Part shown: positions 1-10,839 of the stretch, piece after piece | Numbering within the stretch: the first letter of the stretch is position 1 | Layout: the number at the start of each line of letters is the position of its first letter | From: Falciphora oryzae | Taxonomy: Eukaryota; Ascomycota; Sordariomycetes; Magnaporthales; Magnaporthaceae | Direction: 5' to 3' | Assembly (NCBI GenBank): GCA_000733355.1 | Contig: JNVV01000006.1 | Location: 478,556 to 542,555, forward strand | DNA length: 64,000 nt | Notes under the pieces: generated by a model | Databases searched by the model: none | What the model saw: only the letters and a program-made list of their open reading frames with translations | Told to the model about the DNA's origin: nothing | Position numbers and translations under genes: made by a program

Positions 1-1038
1 ACTCGCGTCATTCTTGATCCGTGATAAGTCCGTGAATCAATGGCCGACAAGCAAAGGGAGGAGGCACCGCCGGTTGGGCTGTCCCGTCGCTTCGAGACGT
101 TCGCTGCCGGGCTTAGGCGCTGCAGCCGGGGGCGTTCAATTGGCCCGGCTTCGTTGGTTCCTCGACATAGGAGGAACCCTTCAAATCGATGCCGGCACAC
201 CCGTCCGGCCGTCACGTCGCACCAGTAATACGCGAGGATCAAAGGAAGCGAATTTGCACATCGAGCTAAAGCCGGCCCCTGAGTTGGCCCGAGCATGGGA
301 TGGGTGGAGCTAAACTCCGGGCGCGAGCCAGCCGGACGCGAACCGGCTATGTGCAACCCAACGGCGCAGCCTTGGGCCCTTTTGTTGGTGGTCAGCATGG
401 ATCTGTGTGCCTAGCTTAAGCCTCGCTGTGTGTGGGTGTGTGTGTTTGTAGCCTTGCCGTGTAACTACACCTGGGGTGAATTGAACCGCCAACGTCACCC
501 CCACGCGAACTGCAGCCCCACACCCCCACTCGTTCGCCCAAAACGGCGTGCTAGCTTCCGAGTTAAGGTTAATTCGACGATCCCGGCGCTAAACCCAGTC
601 TCCAGCCTGCAGTCCACGGCGGATTTAAGCTGACATCGGGAAGCACGAAAAGCCGAGCAGCAAAGTCCGCCTAGTGCTGGGCTAGGTATTTTTCCCAGTT
701 CGGTTATGTTTTGATGCCAATAATCAATCAGACATTGTCGCCGCCCCAACCCGTTGCGATACGGGCATTGAGTGCCGCTTACGGGGCTTGCCAGAAGAGA
801 TTAATTGGTTCCAATAGGTGCCAGGCACGAATAGCAAACGCTGATTAGTCAGGCATCCTTTGTTGTTTGAATCTCCGATACCGCTGGGCGCTTTTCAGCG
901 TCAACTCTCCGCCTCGGCAGCTTCCCCGTGTACCTGTCTATCACATCCTGCTATCTGTTGCAGTCTCTTACAACCCAAGCACCCAGGTCCCCAGCGCTTT
1001 GTGCTTCTTTGGGAATTGAGGCCAGCCGGGCCCTCTAG
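1..1038. other. Left-edge stretch with no gene found
   Basis: All six frames are broken into short pieces with no domain I recognise. There is a short GT-rich tract near 430-450. It could include the 3' flank of the cupin gene, or intergenic sequence leading to a cluster gene beyond the left edge. Confidence 0.5.
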
Positions 1039-1768
1039 CTAGTACGTCCCCCGCCCCTCGTACTCCTTCTTCAGGCTCCCCAGGTCCCCAGTCACCCTCT
1101 TGCCGCCCCCTTCGGCCGACGCGCCGCCGATGTAGACGTCCTTGCAGTCCAGGAGGACCCACAGCATGCGCCCGGGCAGGGTACCCCCGCCCGTGATGTT
1201 CCTCCACACGTGCGCCGTGGCCCGCTGCACGGCCACGTCACCCTGGCGCAGGATGCGCTTCTCGCCCGAGTCGAGGCTGAGCTCGAAGACGCCCTCGACC
1301 ACGACGCCGTAGTCGATCGTCATGCCCCGGTGCAGCGGCGACGCCGCCCCGGGGGCGAAGTCCATCATGCGGCAGACCGAGCCGGACCGGTAGTGGAATG
1401 GTGGCTGGCGTAGAAGAAACGGGGAAAGGTTAATTTTCTTTTCATGCTGATTGATGGTGGGTATTTGGCCAAGATAGCCTGGGACGGCGAAGTGTTGAGC
1501 TTTGAGCTATTACCTCTTGCGACAGTGCCTTTTGGACGTCGACGTCGCCGTTCAGCTCGACCGGTGTTTCCTGCGTCGAGTACATGATGTTGGCAACGGC
1601 CTGCTTCTCCCCAATCACACGATGATGGTTGCCATGGTCCGAATGCAGGAAGACCGACTTGCCATCGTCGGTGTTCCCGGTGATGTGGCGGAAGACTTGA
1701 CGGAGCCCAGGCGCTGGAAAGTTGTCGACGTAGTAGCCGTTGTTGATGCTGGTGCTGTCGTCGCTCAT
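1039..1768 (-). CDS. Cupin-domain protein (206 aa)
   Basis: Two exons, 1768..1514 and 1404..1039, joined in phase 0 across a 109-nt intron (GTAATA donor, CCAG acceptor). The ATG at 1768 is the only ATG at the front of the frame. The C-terminal half holds a single RmlC-like cupin barrel: SPLHRGMTIDYGVVVEG, then a GDV strand and AHVWRN. In this fungal family the His residues bind a metal or shape the pocket. Family knowledge: small fungal cupins of this type often sit beside SDRs in metabolite clusters and their reactions are mostly unassigned. The next gene, on the same strand 230 bp upstream, is an SDR, which fits that pattern. Substrate unknown. The cupin assignment is firm; a tailoring role is inferred from neighbours only. 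Confidence 0.8.
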
Positions 1769-1998
1769 TGCGAAGGTACGAGGAAACAAGCCAATGCTGG
1801 GGTCTGGGCGGGAATCGTGTAGCGAGTCACCGAGGGGTCAGAGGGAGCGTACACAGAAGGCAGTAGTAGTAGCTGGTGTTTGGACTGGAAGTAGTGCGCC
1901 AAGTCCACAGGTCACACTTCTGGCCTTCCCATTGCTACTTCTAGATCTACGGATAGATTCATTCCTCCATGGCCGTCGGGATTAACTCCATCATTCCA

Positions 1999-3202
1999 TC
2001 AGCCCAGATGCGTCGTCAGCGTAGTGCCGCCGTCGAGGATCATGTTGCAGCCGGTGGCATAGCTCGCTGCAGGGCTGCAGAGGAACATGACGGCGTCCGC
2101 CACCTCCTCGGCCATGGCGATCCTCCCCATCGGCACCGACGCGCGGATCGTCTGGTCGAGCCCGGGCACGTCCTGCAGAGCCTTGCGCACCATGGGAGTG
2201 TCGACCCAAGACGGGCAGACGCTGTTGACGCGGATGCCGTGAGGGGCGTTGTCGAGCGCTGCAGGGTGTCAGCATAGGAACCGACCCGTGATTGTGACCC
2301 GAGATAGGGGCGAATAAAGGCTGAGAGAGAAAGAGAAAGAAACAAAAAAAGGGTAGTGACAGGGCGGGCTTACCAGCGCTCTTGGTCAGGCCGATCACTG
2401 CATGCTTTGCTGTCGTGTACTGGATCATCTTGGGAGTCGCGGCAAAGGAGGCCGCAGATCCAAGGATGACGAGACACCCCCGCGTCGATCCTCTCCCGGG
2501 CGAATCGGCCGAGACCGGAACAGGATCCTGCGTCTTCATCAGTGCCGATAGGGCACGGGTGACGAGAAAGGTACCCTTGACGTTGACCTGGAACATGGCC
2601 TCGAACTCGGCGGTACTGGCCTCGGCGACCTCTTTGGCCAGTTTAACGCCGATCTTGGAGGTTGAGATTCACAGTAAGGATCTGCATGTCAGACGAGATC
2701 AACTTTTCATAGAGTTGTTGTACGCGGGATGTAGGGTGGGAGGTTTGTTCCTGGATGGAATGTTGGCGACCACCAATGGTGGGCCGCTTACCCCCGCGCT
2801 GTTGACGCAGTAATCAATCCGTCCGAGTGCGCGTTGGGCAAAGCATGCGGCCGTCTCCACGGAGGCCTCATCCGCAACATCGACGGAAGCGGCTGCGGCA
2901 GACACGAGGGCGCCTGCAGTCCCTTCAGCCGCGGCCGCGGCTTTGCATTCGGCGACGAGGGCCTCGGCGGCTTGCAGGTTCACGTCAGCCACCACCAGGC
3001 CGCGGACCCCATGGCGTGTAAACGCCAATGCACACGCCTTTCCGATACCGCTCGCTATATTGGATAGGATTGCACCCCGGCGTGAGTGATCGGATCAGGG
3101 ACGACACGGCTCGGACTTCTGCAATGTTATCAGCCCAAAAGGGGGGACGGCGCGATTTGGATACCAACCTCCAATCACAAGTGCGGAGCCCCTGATATCC
3201 AT
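1999..3202 (-). CDS. Short-chain dehydrogenase/reductase, FabG-like (about 278 aa)
   Basis: Four exons: 3202..3169, 3054..2792, 2653..2374, 2258..1999; all junction phases agree. The product is a classical NAD(P)-dependent SDR: an N-terminal VIGASGIG nucleotide loop, NSAG near residue 97, catalytic Ser165 and Y178-x3-K182 (YTTAK), and a C-terminal ILDGG-type ending. Length is normal for the family. The 34-nt first coding exon is the weak point. With the donor chosen, the glycine loop is one residue shorter than the usual TGGASGIG, so the true splice may differ by a few bases. Likely role is a carbonyl or alcohol redox step; substrate unknown. It lies on the same strand as the cupin and divergent to the FAD monooxygenase. 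Confidence 0.82.
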
Positions 3203-3926
3203 TGTTGGTCGCGGACGCTGTACGGATCCTCGCTGATAGCGAACTAGCTGAATCCTTGATGTGATGTGTAACTCGGTCTCAAAGTGTGTGCACCAAATTG
3301 GATACTCGAACAGGAAGTGAGCTGCGCGGTCAACTGACGGGTGTGCTGGCAGACGCTGCGCCGGTGAGGGGATATCCTAGATGCTGTGAGCTAGGGCAGG
3401 TAAAGGCGAGTCTATTCGGCCGAATTTATGCACAACACTTCGGATACGGCGGTCTAGTTCCGTTTTCGTGAGGCCTAAAGCGGTGCCTATATTCGACCGA
3501 GGGACAGAATCCGGTGCTGACCTTGCATTCGCCCATATTCCTATCCACAAATATGTGAGTTCAATGTTCCTCAGTAACCACAAGTACTCACGTAGAGTGC
3601 TTCAAATGATAGACGTCGTTGGTAGCTTCGGTCAGTCAGTCCGCTTCGATAGTAACCCGGACGGCTGCATCTATAGTCCGTTGCTTAGAAACTAGCGAAG
3701 TTGCCAGAGGAATGGCGCATCCTGCCTCACTTCCCAGGAACGAAGGGCGAGACGCGGTGTCGTAAATATGATATTGTCAAAAGGTGAGCTTTTCCGCTCA
3801 TGGTGGGTGCAACCATGCCTGGAAGGGAGGAGAGCAATGCCTATCCATTCTGCGGTAATTACCTACCTAGGCATATTGATGCAATTTCTTGATTCGCTAT
3901 TGCAGAGGCAACAACGACATCCAACA
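3203..3926. other. Divergent intergenic region between SDR and FAD monooxygenase
   Basis: About 720 bp separating two divergent start codons, so it should hold both promoters. I see no ORF with a recognisable product. A CCTACCTAGG motif lies near 3866, resembling TACCTAGGTA-like motifs seen elsewhere in the window's noncoding DNA. Confidence 0.4.
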
Positions 3927-5475
3927 ATGGCAGAAAGCACCAACAGCTCCAAGTTCCGCGTGATAATCGTGGGCGCTGGTCCTGTGGGCCTCTACATGGC
4001 TCACGCCGTGGAGAGAGCAAACATCGACTACGTGCTCCTGGAGCGCCGTGCCACTGTTGCCAACCCGAACGGACAGCTTCTGTTGGTCTGGCCGCATACC
4101 GCTCGCCTCTTCGACCAGCTGGGGCTGTATCAGGACTTCCTGAAGGAGAACATTCCTATGGTCCGGAAAAGGCGCGTCTACGGCGTCGATGGCACAATCA
4201 CGTCCTGGAACCGCTTCTGGCAGTTCATGATGCCCAAGTAAGAATGTCCTTTTTGCGCTGAAGATCACAGGGGAAAATGAGAATAGGGCGCTTCCACTAA
4301 TCTGAGAAACGGCCCACAGCCACGGTTACCCATTCGTGGTTCTGCTCCGCAGTCGCATCATTGACATACTGCACGCGGGTCTCCTAGGGAAGGAGTCAAA
4401 CATCAGAACCGGCGTTGAGGTCGTCGCCCTGGAGCCCCAGGCCGGCGGCGTGCGCGTCCGCCTGGCCGACGGCAGTACCGTCGAGGGCTCCGTTGTCATA
4501 GGCACCGACGGCGTGCACAGCACGACCCGCCAGCTCATGGACGCGTTGCTGGTGGCTGGCGACGGCAACGACGGGAAAGACATACCGGCGGCGGCAGCGG
4601 CGTTCCAAGATCCTATGATGGCGAGCTTCAACAGCATCTTCGGGCGCGCGTCCGTCGCGGACCTGGGCATAGAGCCCGGCACCTGGTTTGAGTCGCGGGG
4701 CGCAGGGGTAATAATCCAAGGCCTGGTCGATGCGGCGGATGGTAAGATGACGTTTGCTACCATTAAGCCGCTTCCAAAGCCGCTGGAATCAGCATCGGCA
4801 GCAGCAGCCGGGCGGCGGCGGCGACCCCGGTATTCAGAGAGCGACGCCGACAGGCACGCCGCGTCCATCGGGCACGTGCTCCTGTGCCCCGGCGTGACGT
4901 TCGCCGACGTCTGGGCGCGGGCGGACCGGGCCATGTGCGTCATGGTGGACCAGGAGGAAGGCTTCGCGCGGCGCTGGTACCACCCGAGCGGTCGCGTGGT
5001 GCTGGTGGGCGACGCGGTGCACAAGAACACGAGCGCCAACGGGCTCGGCATGACGTGCGGCGTGCACTCGGCGGCGGTGCTGGCGAGCGGGCTGCGGCAG
5101 CTGCTGGACGAGGACCCAGACCCGTCGGGGGCGGCGCTGGCTGGCGTTTTTGCCCAGTACCAGGCCACGCGCGAGCCTGAGCTGAAGCGACTTTGGGAGA
5201 CGGGGTGCGCCATGGTCCGCGATGTCACCAGGAGCTTCTCGTGGGCATCCTGGCTCTGGGACAAGTTTGTGCTGCCGTGGTGGGACGCCGAGAGCTTCGC
5301 GTGGGGGCTGCTGCCCTCGCTCTTCCTGGTCCGCCATGGGCAGGTCCTATCGTATGTCCCGTTCACGGGAAAGAGTGGCTGGGTACCGTGGGCAAACCGC
5401 GTTGTTGTCTCAAGTGTCCAACAGGTGGGTGGGGTGGACCAAGAGGCGCTGGTGAATGGCAAACACTGCAAATAG
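3927..5475 (+). CDS. FAD-dependent monooxygenase, PaxM/salicylate-hydroxylase type (488 aa)
   Basis: Two exons, 3927..4237 and 4320..5475, phase 2, 82-nt intron (GTAAGA/CACAG). The N-terminus carries the Rossmann loop VIIVGAGPVGLY (GAGPVG at residues 16-21). The DG motif VIGTDGVHSTTR is near 165 and the FAD/ribityl GD motif VGDAVHKNTSANGLG near 333, giving the three diagnostic elements of group A flavin monooxygenases. Length is normal. The C-terminus (DKFVLPWW and after) resembles the PaxM-like enzymes that epoxidise or hydroxylate meroterpenoid and indole-diterpene precursors, but no prenyltransferase or cyclase is nearby, so the substrate is open. The start at 3927 is preceded by CAACA and begins at the conserved Rossmann strand; the frame extends upstream without homology. 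Confidence 0.87.
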
Positions 5476-6103
5476 AAAGCATCATAGGATGAATGACGAG
5501 CGATGAATCTGGCTGGTGCAATCGCCGCCTAGCTTCTGCCTCACTTGGTACATGTGCCTTCTGCCTGGAGCTGGTGAACCCTAACCCTGTAAGCTACAGC
5601 CCCTGAGAACAGCATCCAGAGTGCAGCTCTGGCCGAAAAAAGACGCGAGCTCGCACACGGTTTTTGGTAACACAAGGTGGGGTCAGCCCTCCCACCGTGC
5701 CCCTTTATGTGCCTGGGCATAAGGCTTAGTTCCGGCTGGGCTGCCCAGCCCGGCTTTGGCATTGATTCAGAGCTCGCTCCCTCGCGTTTTCTCCATTTCC
5801 GTAAATCCGCTAACCCCTCGATGCAGTACCTCCCAAAATACCATGTCATATGCTCTTTATTCCACCACACATTGATAGGTACTGGTAAGCTATCGCCGAA
5901 GGCAGATACGCCTACATGTATGATGTACCTGCAGGACTATAGAGCTCAGTCTACGGCTTCAGTAGGCGTGTGGAAAATGGCTATAAAAAAGCATCTCGAC
6001 TTTCCTCATCTCGCCGTTTTCCTCTCAGCCCAAGCAGCAGCAAGCACCAGATTGGACTCGCATCACCCACAGCAACAAGAATACCCTCCCCAGAGTTGAA
6101 ACA
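5476..6103. other. Intergenic, promoter side of the aldo-keto reductase
   Basis: No coding signal seen. It contains two telomere-like units (AACCCTAACCCT, 5577-5588), too few to mean a telomere, and the aldo-keto reductase TATA box near its right end. Confidence 0.4.
5982..5990 (+). promoter_or_regulatory. Probable TATA box of the aldo-keto reductase
   Basis: TATAAAAAA lies 114 bp before the ATG at 6104, followed by a pyrimidine-rich stretch (TTTCCTCATCTC...) typical of fungal transcription starts. Inferred from position and sequence only. Confidence 0.5.
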
Positions 6104-7218
6104 ATGTCTTCTCCGTCCAAGATTGCCGGCAAGCCGATCGGCCCGGTTGGATATGGCATGATGGGTGGGTGCCCTCCACTCAACCCCCAGACCAGACTGA
6201 CACAGAGCTGACCAGCCTCCGCAAGGCATCACGTACTGGAATCCGTTGCCGTTCGAGGACGCCGAGAAGCCGCTGAAGGCCGCTCTTGATAACGGTTCCA
6301 ATCTCTGGAACGGGGTGAGTCCATTGATCCTGCGACTAATTTCCAGATGTAATGCAATCCGCCATAGGACTCCTAGCTGACCAACTCGGGCAGGGTACCC
6401 TGTACGGCCCGCCCAACCGCCACTCGCTGCACCTCCTCAAGCATTACTTCGACGCGCACCCTGAGGACGCCGCCAAGGTCGTGCTCAGCGTCAAGGGCTG
6501 CTACGACGGCGCAACCCAGACGGCCAACAACCGCCCCGAGCAGATCCGCGCCGAGATCGACAACTGCCTCTCCATCCTGGGCGGCACCAAGTCCATCGAC
6601 CTGTTCCAGTGCGCGCGCCAGAACCCCGACGTGCCCGTCGAGGATCAGGTCCGCACCCTTGCTTCTCTGGTGAAGGAGGGCAAGATCGGTAGCTACGGCC
6701 TATCCGAGTGCAACCCGGACACGATCCGCCGCGCCCACACCGTCTACCCCGTCGGCGCCGTCGAAATCGAGCTCAGCGTCTTCTCGCGGCACGTGCTGGT
6801 CCCTGGTGGCGTCCGCGACACGTGCCGCGAGCTCGGCATCCCGCTCGTTGCCTACAGCCCCCTCGACCGCGGCTGGCTGACGGGCCAGATCAAGAAGCTC
6901 GAGGACGTGCCCGCGCAGTTCCGCATCTACCCGCGCTTCCAGAGCCCTGCCTTTGAGCAGAACGTCAAGCTCGCCGAGGCCGTCGCCTCCATTGCTGCCC
7001 GCAAGGGCGCCACGAGCCCCCAGGTCGCCCTGGCCTGGGTCAGGGCCCAGGGCGCCGTCCCCATCCCCGGCGCCACCAGCGTCGACAAGATCCTCAACAA
7101 CACCAAGGCCATCACGCTCACCGAGGCTGAGCTCAAGGAGCTGCAGGGCGCCATTGACAAGACGGAAATTGTTGGCAACCGTTACCCGGAGTTGTTCCAG
7201 TCCGGCCTGAACCTGTGA
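6104..7218 (+). CDS. Aldo-keto reductase, pyridoxal reductase (Plr1-like) type (324 aa)
   Basis: Three exons: 6104..6164, 6226..6314, 6394..7218, with consistent phases (1, 0). The protein follows the Plr1-type AKR layout: N-terminal GPVGYGMMG, the catalytic Tyr54 in GTLYGPP, Lys84 in VVLSVKG, and a C-terminal NADPH-binding segment IPGATSVDKI. Length matches the family (about 320-340 aa). The usual AKR catalytic His is absent: DLFQCARQNP occupies that place, which is also the rule in Plr1-type enzymes, so this is a family trait and not a lesion. Known members reduce pyridoxal to pyridoxine with NADPH; here it may instead reduce an aldehyde or ketone in a metabolite pathway. It lies between the monooxygenase and the first flavin oxidase, all on the plus strand. 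Confidence 0.87.
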
Positions 7219-7900
7219 CGGATGATGATCCTAGTCGACCGCATCAAGGCTGCCTCGAAAGAGTCTCGTTCCGGCCATGTTCTGGGTCAAATGGAGGATT
7301 TTGGCAGTGCACGTATACGGGCGTAGTAGCATACAAGTTCGGCTAGGCCGCTGTGTTGGAAGGATGAGGTGTTAACATTCCAAGGGAGCTCAGCTTGTCT
7401 CCTCTTCAGTTAGTATTTCGCTACAATAGATCCTCTCAAATCCCTAAGTCCGCCCCCTTGCTTGTTCTCAAGTCAGACATACGCAAGCCCCCTTCCCAAA
7501 GAATGTTTTGGGGGCCTTCAGCTACAAGGGACGAGGCGAAGCAGCGTCTGACCAATTGCCCGTTCGCTTGATCATATGGCTTCAGCCTAGGCTGACCATC
7601 GTTCCTGTGCCCCTATTTTCACCAAGGCACGGCGGAGCTGTCGGATGAGTGGCTGTGTTGTGGGAAATTAGAAGGAACAAGTTGAAAGAAGAGGCCGCAT
7701 TCGAACCGAGGCTGTGAAGATGAATCATTGGGAAGTAATGGCCCCCGTTGGGAGATGGTCAGGGGCTCATCTCTAGACATGTATAATAGTCCCCTTCGAT
7801 CCCATTTCTAAGGACGGCTTTCTTGCGGAACAGCCAGGCCAGCGCTCTCTTTCCACGAGATCGCAGACAAAAAGCTATCAAGACATATCCGCTGATAATA
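7219..7900. other. Intergenic between aldo-keto reductase and BBE oxidase 1
   Basis: No gene seen. It should contain the terminator of the upstream gene and the promoter of the oxidase; no clear TATA box. Confidence 0.4.
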
Positions 7901-9609
7901 ATGAAGCCGTTCACTCTCCTCACCTCGGCGGGTATCGCCGCCTTGGCGTCGCTGCCACTGGCCATCGGCGCCAGCATCCCTTCATACCTTGAGAGGCACC
8001 CCATGTCCCGGCGCCAACTATCGGACGCTCAGGTCGAGGCGGAGCTGGGCCCGCTGCTCTCGCGCAACGCGACCATCATCGGGCCGGGCGGACCGGGATG
8101 GGACCAGGTCACGGAGCGGTACGACACCGAATCACGCCCCAACATCAGGCTGGTTGTAGTCCCCGGCGCCGAGTCCGACATTGCCACCATCGTCAAGCTT
8201 GCCAACCGGCTCGGCGTTGCCTTTATGGTCAAGAATCGCGGCCACTCCCTGACCAACACGGTGGGGCGCTTCCGGGGAATCCAAATCGACATGTCGAACC
8301 TCCGCCGCATCACGATCCAGCCCGGCGACCCCGCGGAAACCGCCTGGTTCCAGGGCGGCGCATACGACAGGCAGGCCATCGACTACCTCTGGGACCGGGG
8401 CTACGTCGCCGTCACTGGCAGCTGCGACTGCGTGGGTATGATGGGACCCGGCCTCGGTGGCGGACACGGACGCTACCAGGGGCTGTATGGGCTGATTAGC
8501 GACAACCTCGTAAACCTCAACGTGGTACTGGCTGATGGCTCGGCCACCAGGGTCAACGCAACCAGCCATCCCGACCTGTGGTGGTAATTACAATACCCCG
8601 TTCAGTAGCCTAGTGATTTGGTGAACAAGCATGAACTAATTCTGGCTGTGAAAATATAGGGGTATGCAAGGCGCCGGTCACAACTTTGGCATTGTGACCA
8701 GCTTCCAGTCCAAGATTTACCCGAAGAAGCTCGACACTTGGCACTATCACACATACACTTTCACCCAGGACAAACTAGAGGGTCTTTTCGAGGCCCTCAA
8801 CAGGTTCCATGGCAACGGAAATGGCTCTACGCCCGTATTGATGGGGCTGAACAACGGCGGGTTCTATATGGATCCGTCCATCAGCCAGACCGAGGTAAGC
8901 TGATCCCGACGGGGGGTTTGTCATTTCGGAATCAAGAAGCCCGAGCTGACCAAAGCATCTCATCTCCCAGCCCGTTATTGTCTGGTTCTTTGGCTATGCA
9001 GGCCCCGCCGCTGAGGCCGAGGCGCTCCTGGAGCCATTCAACCGGCTCGGCCCCGTCGCTCAGCAGAGCGGCGACGTGCCCTACCCGCAGGTGGCCACCG
9101 CCATGGGCACGGGCATGGATCAGCCGATCTGCGCGCCGGGGGATGCGCACGTGCAGTCGACGTCCAAGTTCAACGTCTACAACGTGACGGCCGAGCGGGC
9201 CCTCTACGGGCTCTTTGCGCGCACCGTCGCGCAGCACCCGCAGCTTGCGGGCTCGGTGGCCTTCCACGAGGGGTACTCGACGGCGGCCGTGGACCGGGCG
9301 GACCCGGACGCGTCTGCCGTCGCGTTCCGGCGCCGCCAGCTGCTCATGTATTTCGAGACGCGCCTGCCGCCCGCCGACGCCACGCCCGAGAACCTGCGGC
9401 TCGCGAGGGAGTTTGCAGGGCGGGCGCGCGAGCTGTGGAACGCGGGCGCGCCGGGGCTGCAGCCTGCCAACTACGTCAACTACGCCAACGGCGACGAGCC
9501 GCTCGAGTCCATGTATGGCTATGAGCCGTGGCGGCTCCAGCGCCTGCGTGCGCTCAAGCGTCAGTACGACCCGCACGGCCGCTTCAGCTACTACAACCCT
9601 ATTCGATGA
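7901..9609 (+). CDS. BBE-like FAD-linked oxidase 1, secreted (518 aa)
   Basis: Three exons: 7901..8583, 8660..8894, 8971..9609 (phases 2, 0). A signal peptide is evident in the first 23 residues (MKPF, then a hydrophobic core ending AIGA). The PCMH-type FAD domain follows: [17 protein letters not shown] with His115, and [19 protein letters not shown] with Cys175/Cys177. A BBE C-terminal segment ends in [20 protein letters not shown] and FSYYNPI. In this family His and Cys tether FAD bicovalently, giving a high-potential flavin that oxidises sugars, alcohols or amines, or closes rings. It is secreted or passes through the ER. Its closest relative in the window is BBE oxidase 2, with the same C-terminal signature. 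Substrate unknown. Confidence 0.9.
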
Positions 9610-10199
9610 TTGAGTTGGAGAGTGATAGGTCAGGACTTTAGATATGCTCTGGTTTTTTCTTTCACTTTTTGTCACTCCTTTGATCTCCAGGAACTTCCCA
9701 CCTCCCGCGACACCAAATTAGGAAATTAGGTACCGTAATAATTACCAGGTACTAGGGAAGGAGCTCGTGATGTACAGAAATATGGAGTTAGTAGACGATT
9801 ATGCGCATGCTAGAAACCAACCCAGATATTTCCAAAAAAAAAAAAAAAAAGGGCTCTAAATGTTATTTTTCGGCCAGCCTCTTGGCTAAATTCATCATCG
9901 CGATGGAGTAATGCCAAGAACCATTTGGCTGGGATGGGCTACCTGCGTTTGTGTGACTTTTCCTATGCGGGGAGCACAAGTCCTTCAGACCTGCACATAA
10001 GCACAGCCCCGACTTGTCTTACGCCCCCTTACATTTATATCCCTTGACACGCCCACGCTTCCGCTCACAGTTTGTTTCCGCACCTCGTTATAGCTTTCCT
10101 TCCCGCCCTCCGCTGCTGCAGTACATTCACATACCTAACCTATACCTCCCCTTAGTCCCGAAATCACAGCTGGGAACCAGGCTGTTCATAGACGGCGCA
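9610..10199. other. Intergenic between BBE oxidase 1 and the SnoaL-like gene
   Basis: AT-richer than its surroundings, with a 17-nt A tract near 9834-9850 and a TTAGGTACCGTAATAATTACC imperfect palindrome near 9725. No coding signal before the ATG at 10200. Confidence 0.4.
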
Positions 10200-10775
10200 A
10201 TGGTAACCGATGCAGTCAGCTCATCCTCCTCCTCCCCCGGACACGCCATAGCGGCGAGGTTCCTGGACGGCCTCAGCCGCCTCTCGGCCCCAGCCGCCGA
10301 CGCGCTCATCTCCACGGGCTTTACCTATCACCTCCGACCAGGGGTGGAGCCTGGTTCATGGAAGCCGGTGTCCAGAGAGGCATTCCTCGAGCAGATCTCC
10401 GGCATGGCCGCCCTTATGGACGGATACCCAGTCACAGCCAGACAAGTTATAGACAACGGTAGTGGCCACGTCGTCATGTAAGTGGTTTCTGGCACTTTGT
10501 GGTTCGGTCTGACAATCTCAAAAAATGGCATTGACCTGATGAGAAAAACCCACAGCTGGGCCACCAGTGACGCCAGCTTCCGAGAGGAGGTTCGAGACGA
10601 CGGTCTGAGTGCGGAAGGATGGACGTACCAGGGCGAATACGTCTTTATACTAGACTACGAGGGAGACAAGGTCACGCGTCTGGTCGAGTTCGTTGACACC
10701 AAGAAGATTGAGACCCTGTATGCAGCTGTGGCTAGGGCCACGGAGAACCTGAAGAGCCACAGCAAGGCAACCTGA
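10200..10775 (+). CDS. SnoaL/NTF2-like small protein (165 aa)
   Basis: Two exons, 10200..10477 and 10556..10775, phase 2, 78-nt intron (GTAAGT/CACAG). The fold is read from spacing: an N-terminal helix (AIAARFLDGLSRL), central strand residues ending HVVMI W, then WTYQGEYVFILDYEGDKVTRLVEFVDTKK, which is the strand pattern of the alpha+beta-barrel NTF2 superfamily. Fungal SnoaL-like proteins of about 150-165 aa act as cyclases, isomerases or binding proteins in polyketide and meroterpenoid pathways, but many are uncharacterised. Its position between flavin oxidases and an SDR supports a pathway role by context only. No signal peptide. Confidence 0.72.
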
Positions 10776-10839
10776 GAACGGCGACAATCATTTCTATGTA
10801 GAATTCTCACGACTAGACTTTCTACCATGTCACTCCACC

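Noticed and set aside
4326..5471. 381-codon open frame on the minus strand
   Set aside because: It mirrors exon 2 of the FAD monooxygenase. Its Ser/Pro/Thr-rich translation is the usual shadow of a GC-rich gene and has no domain.
5577..5588. Telomere-like AACCCTAACCCT
   Set aside because: Only two units, in the middle of genes; chance occurrence is likely.
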